Below are positions 6,248 through 11,831 of a stretch of 35,618 nucleotides of DNA, piece by piece. Numbering within the stretch: position 1 is the stretch's first letter; every line of letters begins with the position of its first letter. Under the pieces are notes generated by a model. That model was not told the origin of the DNA. It ran no database searches and saw only the letters and a list, made by a program, of their open reading frames with translations. The position numbers and the translations under genes were made by a program. Source of the stretch: a virus; IMG/VR virus record IMGVR_UViG_3300035670_000731, positions 1 through 35,618 of that record; one strand, given 5' to 3'.

Positions 6248-6402
6248 TGAAAGCAATCTGGGACAAGAAACGCCCAAAGAGTTTAGGTAAGAGCAAGAAG
6301 TTAACTGCTGCTCAGAAGTCTAAAGCTAAAGCAATGGCTAAGAAAGCTGGTCGCCCATATCCTAATCTTCTAGATAATATGAGAGCAGCGAGAAAGAAAT
6401 GA
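6247..6402 (+). CDS. basic mini-protein with GRPYPN motif, 51 aa
   Basis: A 51-aa protein with 14 Lys and 4 Arg. The second half, [19 protein letters not shown], resembles a short conserved segment I associate with small basic proteins of many tailed phages. A helical Lys/Ala stretch (LTAAQKSKAKAMAKKAG) precedes it. The start overlaps the previous stop and its TGA overlaps the next ATG, so translation is coupled. Function is unknown; DNA or RNA binding is plausible from charge alone. Confidence 0.7.
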   Translation: MKAIWDKKRPKSLGKSKKLTAAQKSKAKAMAKKAGRPYPNLLDNMRAARKK

Positions 6403-6668
6403 TAAAGCGGGGTAAAGAATCATTCTCCGGCTATAACAAGCCAAAGAGAACACCATCACACCCGACTAAGTCACACGCTGTGTTGGCTAAGCAGGGTGAG
6501 AACATCAAGCTGATCAGATTTGGTCAGCAAGGTGTCAAGGGTGCAGGTTCTAACCCCAAGACTGCTGCGCAAAAAGCTAGGCAGAAATCATTTAAGGCAC
6601 GACACGCTAGCAATATTAAAAAAGGTAAGATGTCAGCAGCCTATTGGGCGGACAGGGAGAAATGGTAA
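6399..6668 (+). CDS. conserved basic phage protein, 89 aa
   Basis: An 89-aa strongly basic protein. The pattern [20 protein letters not shown], then [13 protein letters not shown], then [18 protein letters not shown] looks like a compact protein conserved across phages rather than random basic sequence. The ordered middle ([11 protein letters not shown]) looks like beta strands, and the Trp/Tyr-containing end is typical of the family as I remember it. Its function is unknown; a virion or DNA-associated role is possible. ATGA overlaps at both ends place it in the four-gene operon. Confidence 0.75.
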   Translation: MIKRGKESFSGYNKPKRTPSHPTKSHAVLAKQGENIKLIRFGQQGVKGAGSNPKTAAQKARQKSFKARHASNIKKGKMSAAYWADREKW

Positions 6669-6805
6669 TGCCACTAAAAAAAGGTTATGGAAAGAAAACA
6701 ATCAGCTCTAACATTCGTAAAGAAATGAAGTCTGGTAAACCACAGAAACAAGCAGTTGCTATTGCGCTTTCAATGGCACGCAAGTTCAAACGTAAAAAGA
6801 AATAA
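6668..6805 (+). CDS. DUF6496-like basic mini-protein, 45 aa
   Basis: A 45-aa protein starting [20 protein letters not shown] and containing [17 protein letters not shown]. The [21 protein letters not shown] pattern matches the DUF6496 family of very small phage proteins as I know it. It likely forms two short helices with a basic tail (KFKRKKK). It is the last gene of the plus-strand cassette and is followed by a terminator. Function is not known. Confidence 0.75.
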   Translation: MPLKKGYGKKTISSNIRKEMKSGKPQKQAVAIALSMARKFKRKKK

Positions 6806-6824
6806 AAGGTTCTACAAAAGAAAG

Positions 6825-6854
6825 AAGAGGCTCTTGCGATAGAAGCCTCTTTTT
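6825..6854. terminator. bidirectional intrinsic terminator
   Basis: AAGAGGCT (6825-6832) pairs with AGCCTCTT (6844-6851) and is followed by T residues on the plus strand. On the minus strand the hairpin is followed by TCTTTCTTTT. It separates the converging mini-protein operon and the minus-strand early operon ending at 6883. Confidence 0.75.
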
Positions 6855-6882
6855 CGTTTACCTCGTTTTACTCAAACTCAAG

Positions 6883-7125
6883 CTACTGTATTGTTCTGAC
6901 TTTGATTATCAAGAAGAATACCACCACGAATGCGAAGCCACCCCTAAAGTCATCTACTAGCATAGGTGTTATTGACATAATCCCTAGTGCTGCAAGAAAC
7001 CCTAGTGCTGCAAGCGACATCCAAGGTAATAGATGATCGTCTGCCCAGTTAGAAAACCGGTGCTTCCTTGTGCTTTTTATTAGTCTTTTTGCTGTCCCAA
7101 TTTCTTTTGGGTCTAGTAAGTCCAT
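6883..7125 (-). CDS. small two-helix membrane protein
   Basis: An 80-aa protein with a charged N-terminal part (LDPKEIGTAKRLIKSTRKHR) and two hydrophobic segments, roughly residues 35-53 (MSLAALGFLAALGIMSI) and 61-75 (GGFAFVVVFFLIIKV). It is expected in the inner membrane. It is last in the early operon but has its own early-type promoter inside the end of the exonuclease gene and the shared AGAAAGGACA leader. A role in host takeover or superinfection exclusion is possible but unproven; a holin is less likely so far from the lysis genes. Confidence 0.7.
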   Translation of the reverse strand: MDLLDPKEIGTAKRLIKSTRKHRFSNWADDHLLPWMSLAALGFLAALGIMSITPMLVDDFRGGFAFVVVFFLIIKVRTIQ

Positions 7126-7158
7126 AATTTTTGTCCTTTCTTTTTTATGGTACTTACA

Positions 7159-7187
7159 ATGTTAGCATAAGCACGTTATAAAGTCAA
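7159..7187 (-). promoter_or_regulatory. internal early promoter for membrane protein gene
   Basis: Minus-strand TTGACT (7187-7182), 17-bp spacer and TAACAT (7164-7159) preceded by TGC. The spacer carries TGCTTATG, as in the promoters at 9144 and 5876, but shifted 2 bp toward the -10. It lies across the 3' end of the exonuclease gene. Confidence 0.55.
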
Positions 7188-7745
7188 TCCATCCTCCAAG
7201 TGTTTTATTAGATTCCTGTGGATAACTTCGTCTTTTGGTATGTTTATCACCTTAAAAGCCTGTTTCGGCTCTAAGTCTGGGTTGTATAGCACTAGATCGC
7301 AAGAGTCTAACTCGCATATCAGCATTTGCATTTGCACCTGTGCCATAACTTCTGGTGGAATATCTCCTAGTGAAACTCTAATGTGTTTGTCTGCACCAAA
7401 GCATTTAACTTCAATCAGCTTGTCCCCTACGATTCCGTCGGGACTTGCCCCGGCATTTGGGTATTTAGGGTTAGTTACAAAGCCGACTGTCAGTATCTCA
7501 ATGTTGTCGTGTGTTCTGTGATAAATCTCTAGAGCTTCTGGCTCTAAGTCCTTGCCACGCTGCATTGCCCTGTTAGTAGGCACTGGCTTTTGCTCTGTGG
7601 CTTCTTTATAGCCCTTTTCAAGCATTTTCCAGGCATTACTGGCTGTGACACGCCCCTTACGTAATTCAAACCATTCTGGGCTGTTCTGTGCGCAATTATG
7701 AATTGTAGGCGTTGACGATTTCGTCTTTCTTTTCTTCTGACGCAT
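7176..7745 (-). CDS. YqaJ-like phage recombination exonuclease
   Basis: A 189-aa nuclease of the YqaJ/lambda exonuclease fold, expected to resect double-stranded DNA ends for recombination. Early motif QNSPEWFELRKGRVTAS is the YqaJ entry signature. The active site is visible as GASPDG (metal-binding Asp) and LIEVKC (Glu-x-Lys). EVMAQVQMQMLICE forms the conserved helix behind it. It starts at ATG 7745 with strong AGGAGG and overlaps the preceding gene by 50 nt in another frame. That gene is a likely annealing partner, forming a Red-like pair. Confidence 0.92.
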   Translation of the reverse strand: MRQKKRKTKSSTPTIHNCAQNSPEWFELRKGRVTASNAWKMLEKGYKEATEQKPVPTNRAMQRGKDLEPEALEIYHRTHDNIEILTVGFVTNPKYPNAGASPDGIVGDKLIEVKCFGADKHIRVSLGDIPPEVMAQVQMQMLICELDSCDLVLYNPDLEPKQAFKVINIPKDEVIHRNLIKHLEDGLTL

Positions 7746-8175
7746 GGTAACCCTCCTGCATTTCTTCTAATGGTGTTGATTCGAATCCAGCCATTTTCAT
7801 AATCCACCCTAGATAGATTCTGTAGGCTTTACCGATAGCTCTAGTTTGACACATAGAAGCTATTGCGTACTCGTCAAAGTATTGCTTGCCCTTTTCTTTG
7901 TTGGAACAAATTGCTACGCCAGAACTTACTAGCTGATCGCCACGATACAGTTCAACGACAGCCCGGTACTTTACTTCTTTATCTGTGCTCTGGTTCTCTA
8001 ATTCCTTGACGTTGGCTGTGATTCCGAGCATACCGCCCATAAATTGCCAGCCCTCTACATTTACATAAGGTCTGCCCTGCACGTTAGTCCAGAGCTTGTT
8101 GTCGTGTATAAACTTCTTAACTTCTGCTGAAAAGACCTGAATATCTTTCAGTGTTCCTAACTTTACTATTTCCAT
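7696..8175 (-). CDS. putative single-strand annealing protein
   Basis: A 159-aa protein directly upstream of, and overlapping, the YqaJ exonuclease, the position of phage single-strand annealing proteins. It contains YVNVEGWQFMGGMLGITA, a beta stretch (VKYRAVVELYRGDQLVSSG) and DEYAIASMCQTRAIGKAYR, followed by an aromatic helix (YLGWIMKMAGFE). The SM-QTRA-GKA segment loosely resembles ERF/Rad52-type proteins, and I have seen this family beside exonucleases in other phages. The function is inferred from context and weak similarity. Strong AAGGAGG precedes the start. Confidence 0.5.
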   Translation of the reverse strand: MEIVKLGTLKDIQVFSAEVKKFIHDNKLWTNVQGRPYVNVEGWQFMGGMLGITANVKELENQSTDKEVKYRAVVELYRGDQLVSSGVAICSNKEKGKQYFDEYAIASMCQTRAIGKAYRIYLGWIMKMAGFESTPLEEMQEGYHASEEKKDEIVNAYNS

Positions 8176-8194
8176 CGTACCCTCCTTGTTTTAA

Positions 8195-8413
8195 TTATTT
8201 AACCACTAATACCTGACTATCCAAAGCATAGGCACCTTGTAGATAATTGCCACTGATTGTTTTCTGTGGGTTGTATGTCTTTGGTGCTAGGTTCTTAGCA
8301 GGCTGAAGCTCTGTAAGTGGCTTTGTCTGCTGCATTGTCTTTGTGTTCTGGAGTGTTGTGCCGGTAGCACCCGTAAAAGTTACGGCTCCGAGTATCAATA
8401 AAGCTGTTTTCAT
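8195..8413 (-). CDS. small secreted or membrane-anchored protein
   Basis: A 72-aa protein with a signal-like start (MKTALLILGAVTFTGATG): one Lys, then about 14 hydrophobic or small residues. The rest is Gln/Thr/Lys-rich and polar with no Cys, so it would be exported or anchored by its N-terminus. Its ATG overlaps the previous stop (TAATG), with AAGGAG before it. I recognise no family. An envelope-directed early protein fits superinfection exclusion, but this is speculation. Confidence 0.65.
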   Translation of the reverse strand: MKTALLILGAVTFTGATGTTLQNTKTMQQTKPLTELQPAKNLAPKTYNPQKTISGNYLQGAYALDSQVLVVK

Positions 8414-8601
8414 TATTTCTCCTTATTTGCTTCTTTAATTTTCTTTTGGATTTCTATAATGCGTTCTGAAATAATCTCCTGCACCTTGTCTGGTTTATCT
8501 TCATACAGTTTTGCTACTGCTTTGATGTACTCTAGTCCTATTATTTCGTTTTCCCACGCATAGTTCTGCATAATCTGGAATTCGTCTAGTGCTTTGTTCA
8601 T
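8413..8601 (-). CDS. hypothetical helical protein, 62 aa
   Basis: A 62-aa, largely helical protein that is acidic in the first half and ends in a Lys/Glu/Ile-rich helix (IISERIIEIQKKIKEANK). There are no Cys pairs or membrane segments. It starts at ATG behind AGAAAGGA and overlaps the next gene by 1 nt. I do not recognise it. It is the second gene of the early operon, so it is probably made soon after infection. Confidence 0.65.
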   Translation of the reverse strand: MNKALDEFQIMQNYAWENEIIGLEYIKAVAKLYEDKPDKVQEIISERIIEIQKKIKEANKEK

Positions 8602-8602
8602 A

Positions 8603-8953
8603 TTAGTTTCCTTTCTTGTTAGTACGCCACATTACATATTCTGTCTCAGTTTTCTCAACGCCTTTAGGTAATTCGCCGTAAAGCTTTTCGTAGTTGCCAA
8701 TCTTGGTAGTATCAAGGCTGGTCTTGAGCATTGTAGTAGGCACTTCGTTAACGTTGCCCTTGTAGTTTGGACGCTTAACTAGGCTGATTGAGTAGTTATC
8801 ATTCTTAATAGAAACTATGTCGTGCTGTTTCATAGCTTCAAATAGCTCGGCTTTTAGATCAGCTTCTGCTTGTTCTAGTTGTTTCTGCAGCTCGATAGTA
8901 GCAAGTAGTTTGCGTTCTATCTGTGCAGGTAGTGAATTAGTTGTTAGTGTCAT
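8603..8953 (-). CDS. hypothetical early protein, 116 aa
   Basis: First full gene of the early operon. Residues about 10-48 form a long amphipathic helix or coiled coil (QIERKLLATIELQKQLEQ), followed by a short beta region (DIVSIKNDNYSISLVKR) and a Tyr/Lys-rich C-terminus. This order resembles small phage proteins with an N-terminal coiled coil and a compact beta domain, but I cannot name the family. ATG 8953 follows the shared AGAAAGGACAATCC leader, which matches the predicted small RNA loop at 5963-5978 over 16 nt. Confidence 0.7.
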   Translation of the reverse strand: MTLTTNSLPAQIERKLLATIELQKQLEQAEADLKAELFEAMKQHDIVSIKNDNYSISLVKRPNYKGNVNEVPTTMLKTSLDTTKIGNYEKLYGELPKGVEKTETEYVMWRTNKKGN

Positions 8954-9137
8954 TGGATTGTCCTTTCTTTATTGTGATACATCGGTAAGGCTCATTTAGA
9001 TTCTGCCATTGCTGGGAGCGGGGTTACACCGCAAGTCAGGTAAGTCTCGCACGAACCCGACTATAATCTTTGATGCCCTACTGGCGTACCACAATTTTGT
9101 AATATGCTTGCCAAGTGATTGTCCTTTCTACTTGACT
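8954..9137 (-). promoter_or_regulatory. long structured leader of early operon, with possible leader peptides
   Basis: About 180 nt of leader separate the early promoter from the first gene. Visible structure on the minus strand: AGTCGGGT (9062-9055) pairs with ACCTGACT (9041-9034) over 8 bp with one GU, and GCGG pairs with CCGC within 9018-9032. A possible 18-codon GTG frame (9052-8996, MRDLPDLRCNPAPSNGRI) and a pair of very short overlapping frames follow. A ribosome-binding site recurs at both ends of the leader. It may be a riboswitch-like or attenuation region; I match it to no known class. Confidence 0.45.
9061..9114 (-). CDS. possible 17-aa leader peptide
   Basis: A TTG start at 9114 lies 7 nt after AGAAAGGA, within the first 25 nt of the predicted early transcript, and gives 17 codons ending TAG (MASILQNCGTPVGHQRL). 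The good spacing to a strong ribosome-binding site is the only support. It could be a regulatory leader peptide or merely a second ribosome entry site. Confidence 0.3.
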   Translation of the reverse strand: MASILQNCGTPVGHQRL

Positions 9138-9143
9138 ATAACC

Positions 9144-9172
9144 ATAGTACAGCATAAGCAAGATAATGTCAA
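9144..9172 (-). promoter_or_regulatory. strong early promoter for recombination operon
   Basis: Minus-strand perfect TTGACA (9172-9167), 17-bp spacer and TACTAT (9149-9144). The spacer contains TGCTTATGCTG, shared with the promoter at 5876-5904. It faces away from the plus-strand genes starting at 9612. This is the best sigma70-type promoter in the window. Confidence 0.75.
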
Positions 9173-9208
9173 GTATAGTTTTTGCTAAACCTGTGGATAA
9201 CTTTAACT

Positions 9209-9231
9209 AGAAAACCACCCTTTCAGGTGGT
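9209..9231 (-). terminator. minus-strand intrinsic terminator upstream of early promoter
   Basis: Minus-strand ACCACC (9231-9226) pairs with GGTGGT (9219-9214) and is followed by TTTTC. It would insulate the early promoter from transcription arriving from higher coordinates. A similar hairpin with similar upstream sequence is at 10105-10141. Confidence 0.5.
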
Positions 9232-9611
9232 CGACCCATATCTTGCGACTTAGGGCTTGTAGTGCTATCCATTACTAGTGTATCATACTTATTAAGTATT
9301 TGTAGTGCTATATCCAACTGCAAATGCTTCAGGGGTATATTCTTAGACCGGTGCAAACCCGGAAACTTATACTCTTATCGACTTCCAACAAACGCAAGGG
9401 TAACTGGGTTTGAATGGGATGGTATAGGGAGAATATATGCGCTAAGACTTATAGGGGCTTAGGCGAGTTGACCAATATACGGAAACTTCAGGTCGTTGAA
9501 ATGCTTTCCTCTCTATTCACTAATGTAAACCTATTTAGTTTTGCATTGGGGGGTAGGGGGGGAGTCTCCCTCAACCGTTTCTTAGGTTTTGAAATGTAAT
9601 TAAGGAGTAAT
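9232..9611. other. 380-bp noncoding control region
   Basis: No convincing gene is present. It holds two exact 12-bp direct repeats TTGTAGTGCTAT (9257-9268, 9300-9311) that are 43 bp apart. Between them lies the palindrome ATACTT-ATT-AAGTAT (9285-9299). The first repeat supplies a possible -35 (TTGTAG) with TATCAT 18 bp later, so the palindrome would overlap a plus-strand promoter like an operator. Further right are CGGAAACTT twice, a hairpin-forming stretch near 9331-9374, and two G runs at 9548-9562. The layout fits a regulator-controlled promoter with a long leader or noncoding RNA, or an origin. Confidence 0.45.
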
Positions 9612-9926
9612 ATGGCAAGTAAATCTCAAGGTTTAGATTGGTTATATAGATCAATGTCGGCAGTAAATGGAGTTGGTTATACAGACAAATCATCACCAGA
9701 AGCATACGCAGAAAGTTATGTGAAGTTTAAGTTATGGAGAAGTAAACCAGAAGAAGCTCAATATGCTTTAAGAAACTGGGAAGAAACTCTCAAGTTTGCT
9801 GAACACTTATGTAACGCAAATGATGGATTATCACCTAACGCCAAAAACTATAGTAAATTTCTAGAGTTTAGTAATAACATCGACATTAACAAATTAGAGT
9901 TCAAAGATAATCAACAGTTATTTTGA
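9612..9926 (+). CDS. hypothetical plus-strand protein, 104 aa
   Basis: A 104-aa, mostly helical protein with many Trp, Tyr and Asn residues (LDWLYRSMSAVNGVGYTD, YVKFKLWRSKPEEAQYALRN). A strong AAGGAG site precedes the ATG. It opens a short plus-strand operon on the opposite strand from most genes, next to the main control region, where phages often place regulators. No DNA-binding motif is evident and I do not recognise the family. Confidence 0.7.
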   Translation: MASKSQGLDWLYRSMSAVNGVGYTDKSSPEAYAESYVKFKLWRSKPEEAQYALRNWEETLKFAEHLCNANDGLSPNAKNYSKFLEFSNNIDINKLEFKDNQQLF

Positions 9927-9927
9927 T

Positions 9928-10128
9928 ATGGCGTTCATTAGATTAAAGAATGGTAAAGGTATTGTAATTAGCGCAGAGCAAGCTAATGTTATGTGGTCTG
10001 TTTTTAATAAAGAAAAAATAGGAAATGAAGAGCAGCAGAAATTCTGTAAGCTAATTAAACAAATACATTTTAACCCAAAGACAGCACCAAAGTCTTGGCT
10101 CAATAAACAAAAAACCACCTATAACTAG
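9928..10128 (+). CDS. hypothetical plus-strand protein, 66 aa
   Basis: A 66-aa Lys-rich protein that starts 1 nt after the previous stop without a clear ribosome-binding site, so it is probably translated by coupling. It begins MAFIRLKNGKGIVISAEQA, a beta hairpin followed by a helix, and ends in a basic, Pro-containing tail. Its last codons lie inside a hairpin that acts as a terminator for the opposite strand. The family is not recognised. Confidence 0.6.
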   Translation: MAFIRLKNGKGIVISAEQANVMWSVFNKEKIGNEEQQKFCKLIKQIHFNPKTAPKSWLNKQKTTYN

Positions 10129-10141
10129 CTATTAAGGTGGT
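10105..10141 (-). terminator. minus-strand intrinsic terminator
   Basis: Minus-strand ACCACCT (10141-10135) pairs with AGGTGGT (10120-10114), followed by TTTTTTGTTT. It would end the minus-strand nucleotide-metabolism operon after it reads antisense through the homing endonuclease gene. Its upstream sequence (TATGGG, then GACCACC) resembles the hairpin at 9209-9231. Confidence 0.6.
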
Positions 10142-10189
10142 CTTTGCCCATAACGATCACAGCTCAAGTATGGGTATAGCTGGACTCAA

Positions 10190-10270
10190 TTGTCATTAGA
10201 TATTATAAGTTATAATAATATATGGAGACAATATAAAATAGTCTCCTGCCGACTAAAGCAAAAGGAGACT
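10190..10270 (+). promoter_or_regulatory. promoter and RBS-sequestering switch of homing endonuclease
   Basis: TTGTCA (10190-10195) and TATAAT (10211-10216, 15-bp spacer) form a possible promoter. The leader carries GGAGAC (10224-10229), AGTCTCC (10240-10246) and the ribosome-binding site GGAGACT (10264-10270). The middle segment pairs perfectly with the ribosome-binding site (7 bp, 17-nt loop) or with the upstream copy (6 bp, 11-nt loop). Which stem forms would decide whether translation starts. Phage T4 hides the RBS of I-TevI in a hairpin in a similar way. Confidence 0.55.
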
Positions 10271-10272
10271 AA

Positions 10273-10758
10273 ATGAATAGTAAAGCAAAAGACATACCTA
10301 AAGCAATTATAAAAGGTGATGTAGCTTACATACCACTTGTTGGTAAAAGAGGTGGTTATGCAATAGTAGATAAAGAAAACTCTTGGATAGATATGTATAG
10401 TTGGTCGCAAAACATAAAAGGATATCCACAATCTTATATAAATAAAAAAACAATAAAAATGCACGCTTTTTTGTTTGGTACTGAAATTGGTTTAGTTAAT
10501 GACCATATAAATAGAAATAAATTAGATAACCGTAAAAACAATATTCGCAAAACTTCCTATACTATAAATAGCAGAAACGTTAGTTTAGCTAGTAATAATA
10601 AGTCTGGAAGAACAGGTGTTAACTGGGATAAAGGTTACAAAAGATGGCAGGCTCGCATAAGTGTTAACCGTCATATTATCAAATTAGGATATTTCGAAAA
10701 TAAAGAAGACGCTATAAAAGCTAGGCAGGAAGCAGAAACGAAATATTGGAAAGACTAA
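10273..10758 (+). CDS. HNH homing endonuclease with AP2 domain
   Basis: Free-standing homing endonuclease, 161 aa. Residues about 70-98 form an HNH core (VNDHINRNKLDNRKNNIRKT) with the usual DH, N and N residues, followed by N-rich linker. Residues about 112-161 form an AP2-type DNA-binding domain (SGRTGVNWDKGYKRWQARI...LGYFENKEDAIKARQEAE). The same architecture occurs in the gene at 33309. It is more AT-rich than its neighbours and lies on the plus strand convergent with and touching the next gene, consistent with recent insertion. Confidence 0.88.
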   Translation: MNSKAKDIPKAIIKGDVAYIPLVGKRGGYAIVDKENSWIDMYSWSQNIKGYPQSYINKKTIKMHAFLFGTEIGLVNDHINRNKLDNRKNNIRKTSYTINSRNVSLASNNKSGRTGVNWDKGYKRWQARISVNRHIIKLGYFENKEDAIKARQEAETKYWKD

Positions 10759-11075
10759 TCGTCTGAACCAAATATCTCATCTAGTCGGTCAGCATATGCG
10801 TCTAAAACCATTTCATGCTCAGACTTATACAAGAATGACCGTTCAATAATAGGTAGTAACGCAAACTTGGCTATTTTACGAGCTTGCTCTTCTCCTAAAA
10901 CAACTTGTATTAACCCATCCTTGTCATCCATGCATTTCAATATCCATATTCCCAGCTCTTTCTGTACATGTATAGAGTCATATTTAGCATTAACAATTAA
11001 ATTATGCTCTTCTTGTCCGTCCCACATCGGTATTTCGTAAAAAGTATCGTCTTTTACAAACCTGTCAGCTTCCAT
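10755..11075 (-). CDS. hypothetical protein, 106 aa
   Basis: Last gene of the nucleotide-metabolism operon. ATG at 11075 is preferred over a TTG at 11150, which would overlap the upstream gene by 86 nt. The product begins MEADRFVKDDTFYEIPMWDG and has alternating strands and helices with an acidic C-terminus (DAYADRLDEIFGSDD). I do not recognise it. Its stop overlaps the converging endonuclease stop by 4 nt. Confidence 0.65.
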   Translation of the reverse strand: MEADRFVKDDTFYEIPMWDGQEEHNLIVNAKYDSIHVQKELGIWILKCMDDKDGLIQVVLGEEQARKIAKFALLPIIERSFLYKSEHEMVLDAYADRLDEIFGSDD

Positions 11076-11364
11076 AGTAGTAATGTACCATCTGCACAAA
11101 GCGTTGATAACATCTGTCTGCTTCTCTTTGGGTAAGTAATTGCTTCTCAATTAGGTCTATAAACCTATTCATCGCCTGTATCTTTATTTCGTTTACAGAC
11201 ATTGAAGGGTTTTGGACTAGCTGTTGCCCTACTTCCATTTGAATATTTTGCACAACCTTATCTACAAACTCTGGCTTGATATCTGCAACTTCTGCATAAG
11301 CCTCGATGCGTATATCGTCATCGTGGTAGTTGCCTTCTGAATCATATTTTGGTATTTCGCTCAT
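11065..11364 (-). CDS. hypothetical acidic protein, 99 aa
   Basis: A 99-aa protein with an acidic N-terminus (MSEIPKYDSEGNYHDDDIRI), two or three amphipathic helices and an aromatic end (VQMVHYYYGS). It overlaps the deaminase stop by 4 nt and the next gene start by 11 nt. No known motif is visible. The operon suggests a link to nucleotide or DNA metabolism, but that is only context. Confidence 0.65.
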   Translation of the reverse strand: MSEIPKYDSEGNYHDDDIRIEAYAEVADIKPEFVDKVVQNIQMEVGQQLVQNPSMSVNEIKIQAMNRFIDLIEKQLLTQREADRCYQRFVQMVHYYYGS

Positions 11365-11831
11365 AGTTCTAAATTTTGTCCGTTGAATCTTAATTCTACA
11401 CCCACAGTAGGCGTAAGTTCAATGATTTGTATACCACTTTCTCGTAACATTAAATCTCCCATCCTAGTAGATTCTCTCCATCGCTCTGGGACCTCAAATG
11501 GGTACCTTACAAGCGTTTTAATGCCACATTGGATAATTCCCCTTGCACAGTCAGAACAGCTCGCAAATGGGGCGTACATGACCGTAGAGAGCAACATCTT
11601 TCCTACCTTTGCTGCAGAGTAAATAGCATTACGCTCAGCGTGTTCTACATAGGTGTATTTATATTCAGGCTCCCACCTGGCAGGAAAATCTGCCATATAG
11701 TCTGTAAAGCGATTAACATCAGCAGAGACTAACTTATCATCTTTATAAATCAACGCAGCGTTCTGAGTGTTCGGGTCGGGTGATGTCGTTGCATACCTGA
11801 TTGCTCTCGCTAGGTTTTTGTCGTGATTCAT
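11361..11831 (-). CDS. deoxycytidylate deaminase
   Basis: A 156-aa zinc-dependent deaminase that likely converts dCMP to dUMP to feed dTTP synthesis. The zinc site is visible as VEHAERNAI (His ligand and catalytic Glu) and FASCSDCARGI (two Cys ligands). A Ser replaces the more common Pro before the first Cys, a known variant. NTQNAALIY is the usual substrate-side strand. It follows a dATP/dGTP hydrolase-like gene with an 89-nt frame overlap. Two nucleotide enzymes together indicate reshaping of the host dNTP pool. Confidence 0.88.
   Translation of the reverse strand: MNHDKNLARAIRYATTSPDPNTQNAALIYKDDKLVSADVNRFTDYMADFPARWEPEYKYTYVEHAERNAIYSAAKVGKMLLSTVMYAPFASCSDCARGIIQCGIKTLVRYPFEVPERWRESTRMGDLMLRESGIQIIELTPTVGVELRFNGQNLEL

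Noticed and set aside
9011-9420. tRNA- or tmRNA-like stretches (GCTGGGAG..., GGGTTTGAATGGG)
   Set aside because: No matching acceptor stem at the right distance and no complete set of D, anticodon and T arms could be found.
9548-9562. G-quadruplex-like runs GGGGGG-TA-GGGGGGG
   Set aside because: Only two G runs are present, not the four spaced runs a standard quadruplex needs; noted only as part of the control region.
9262-9599. Two overlapping plus-strand frames of 66 and 61 codons in the control region
   Set aside because: No ribosome-binding site fits either start, composition is unlike neighbours, and the region is rich in repeats and hairpins typical of noncoding DNA.
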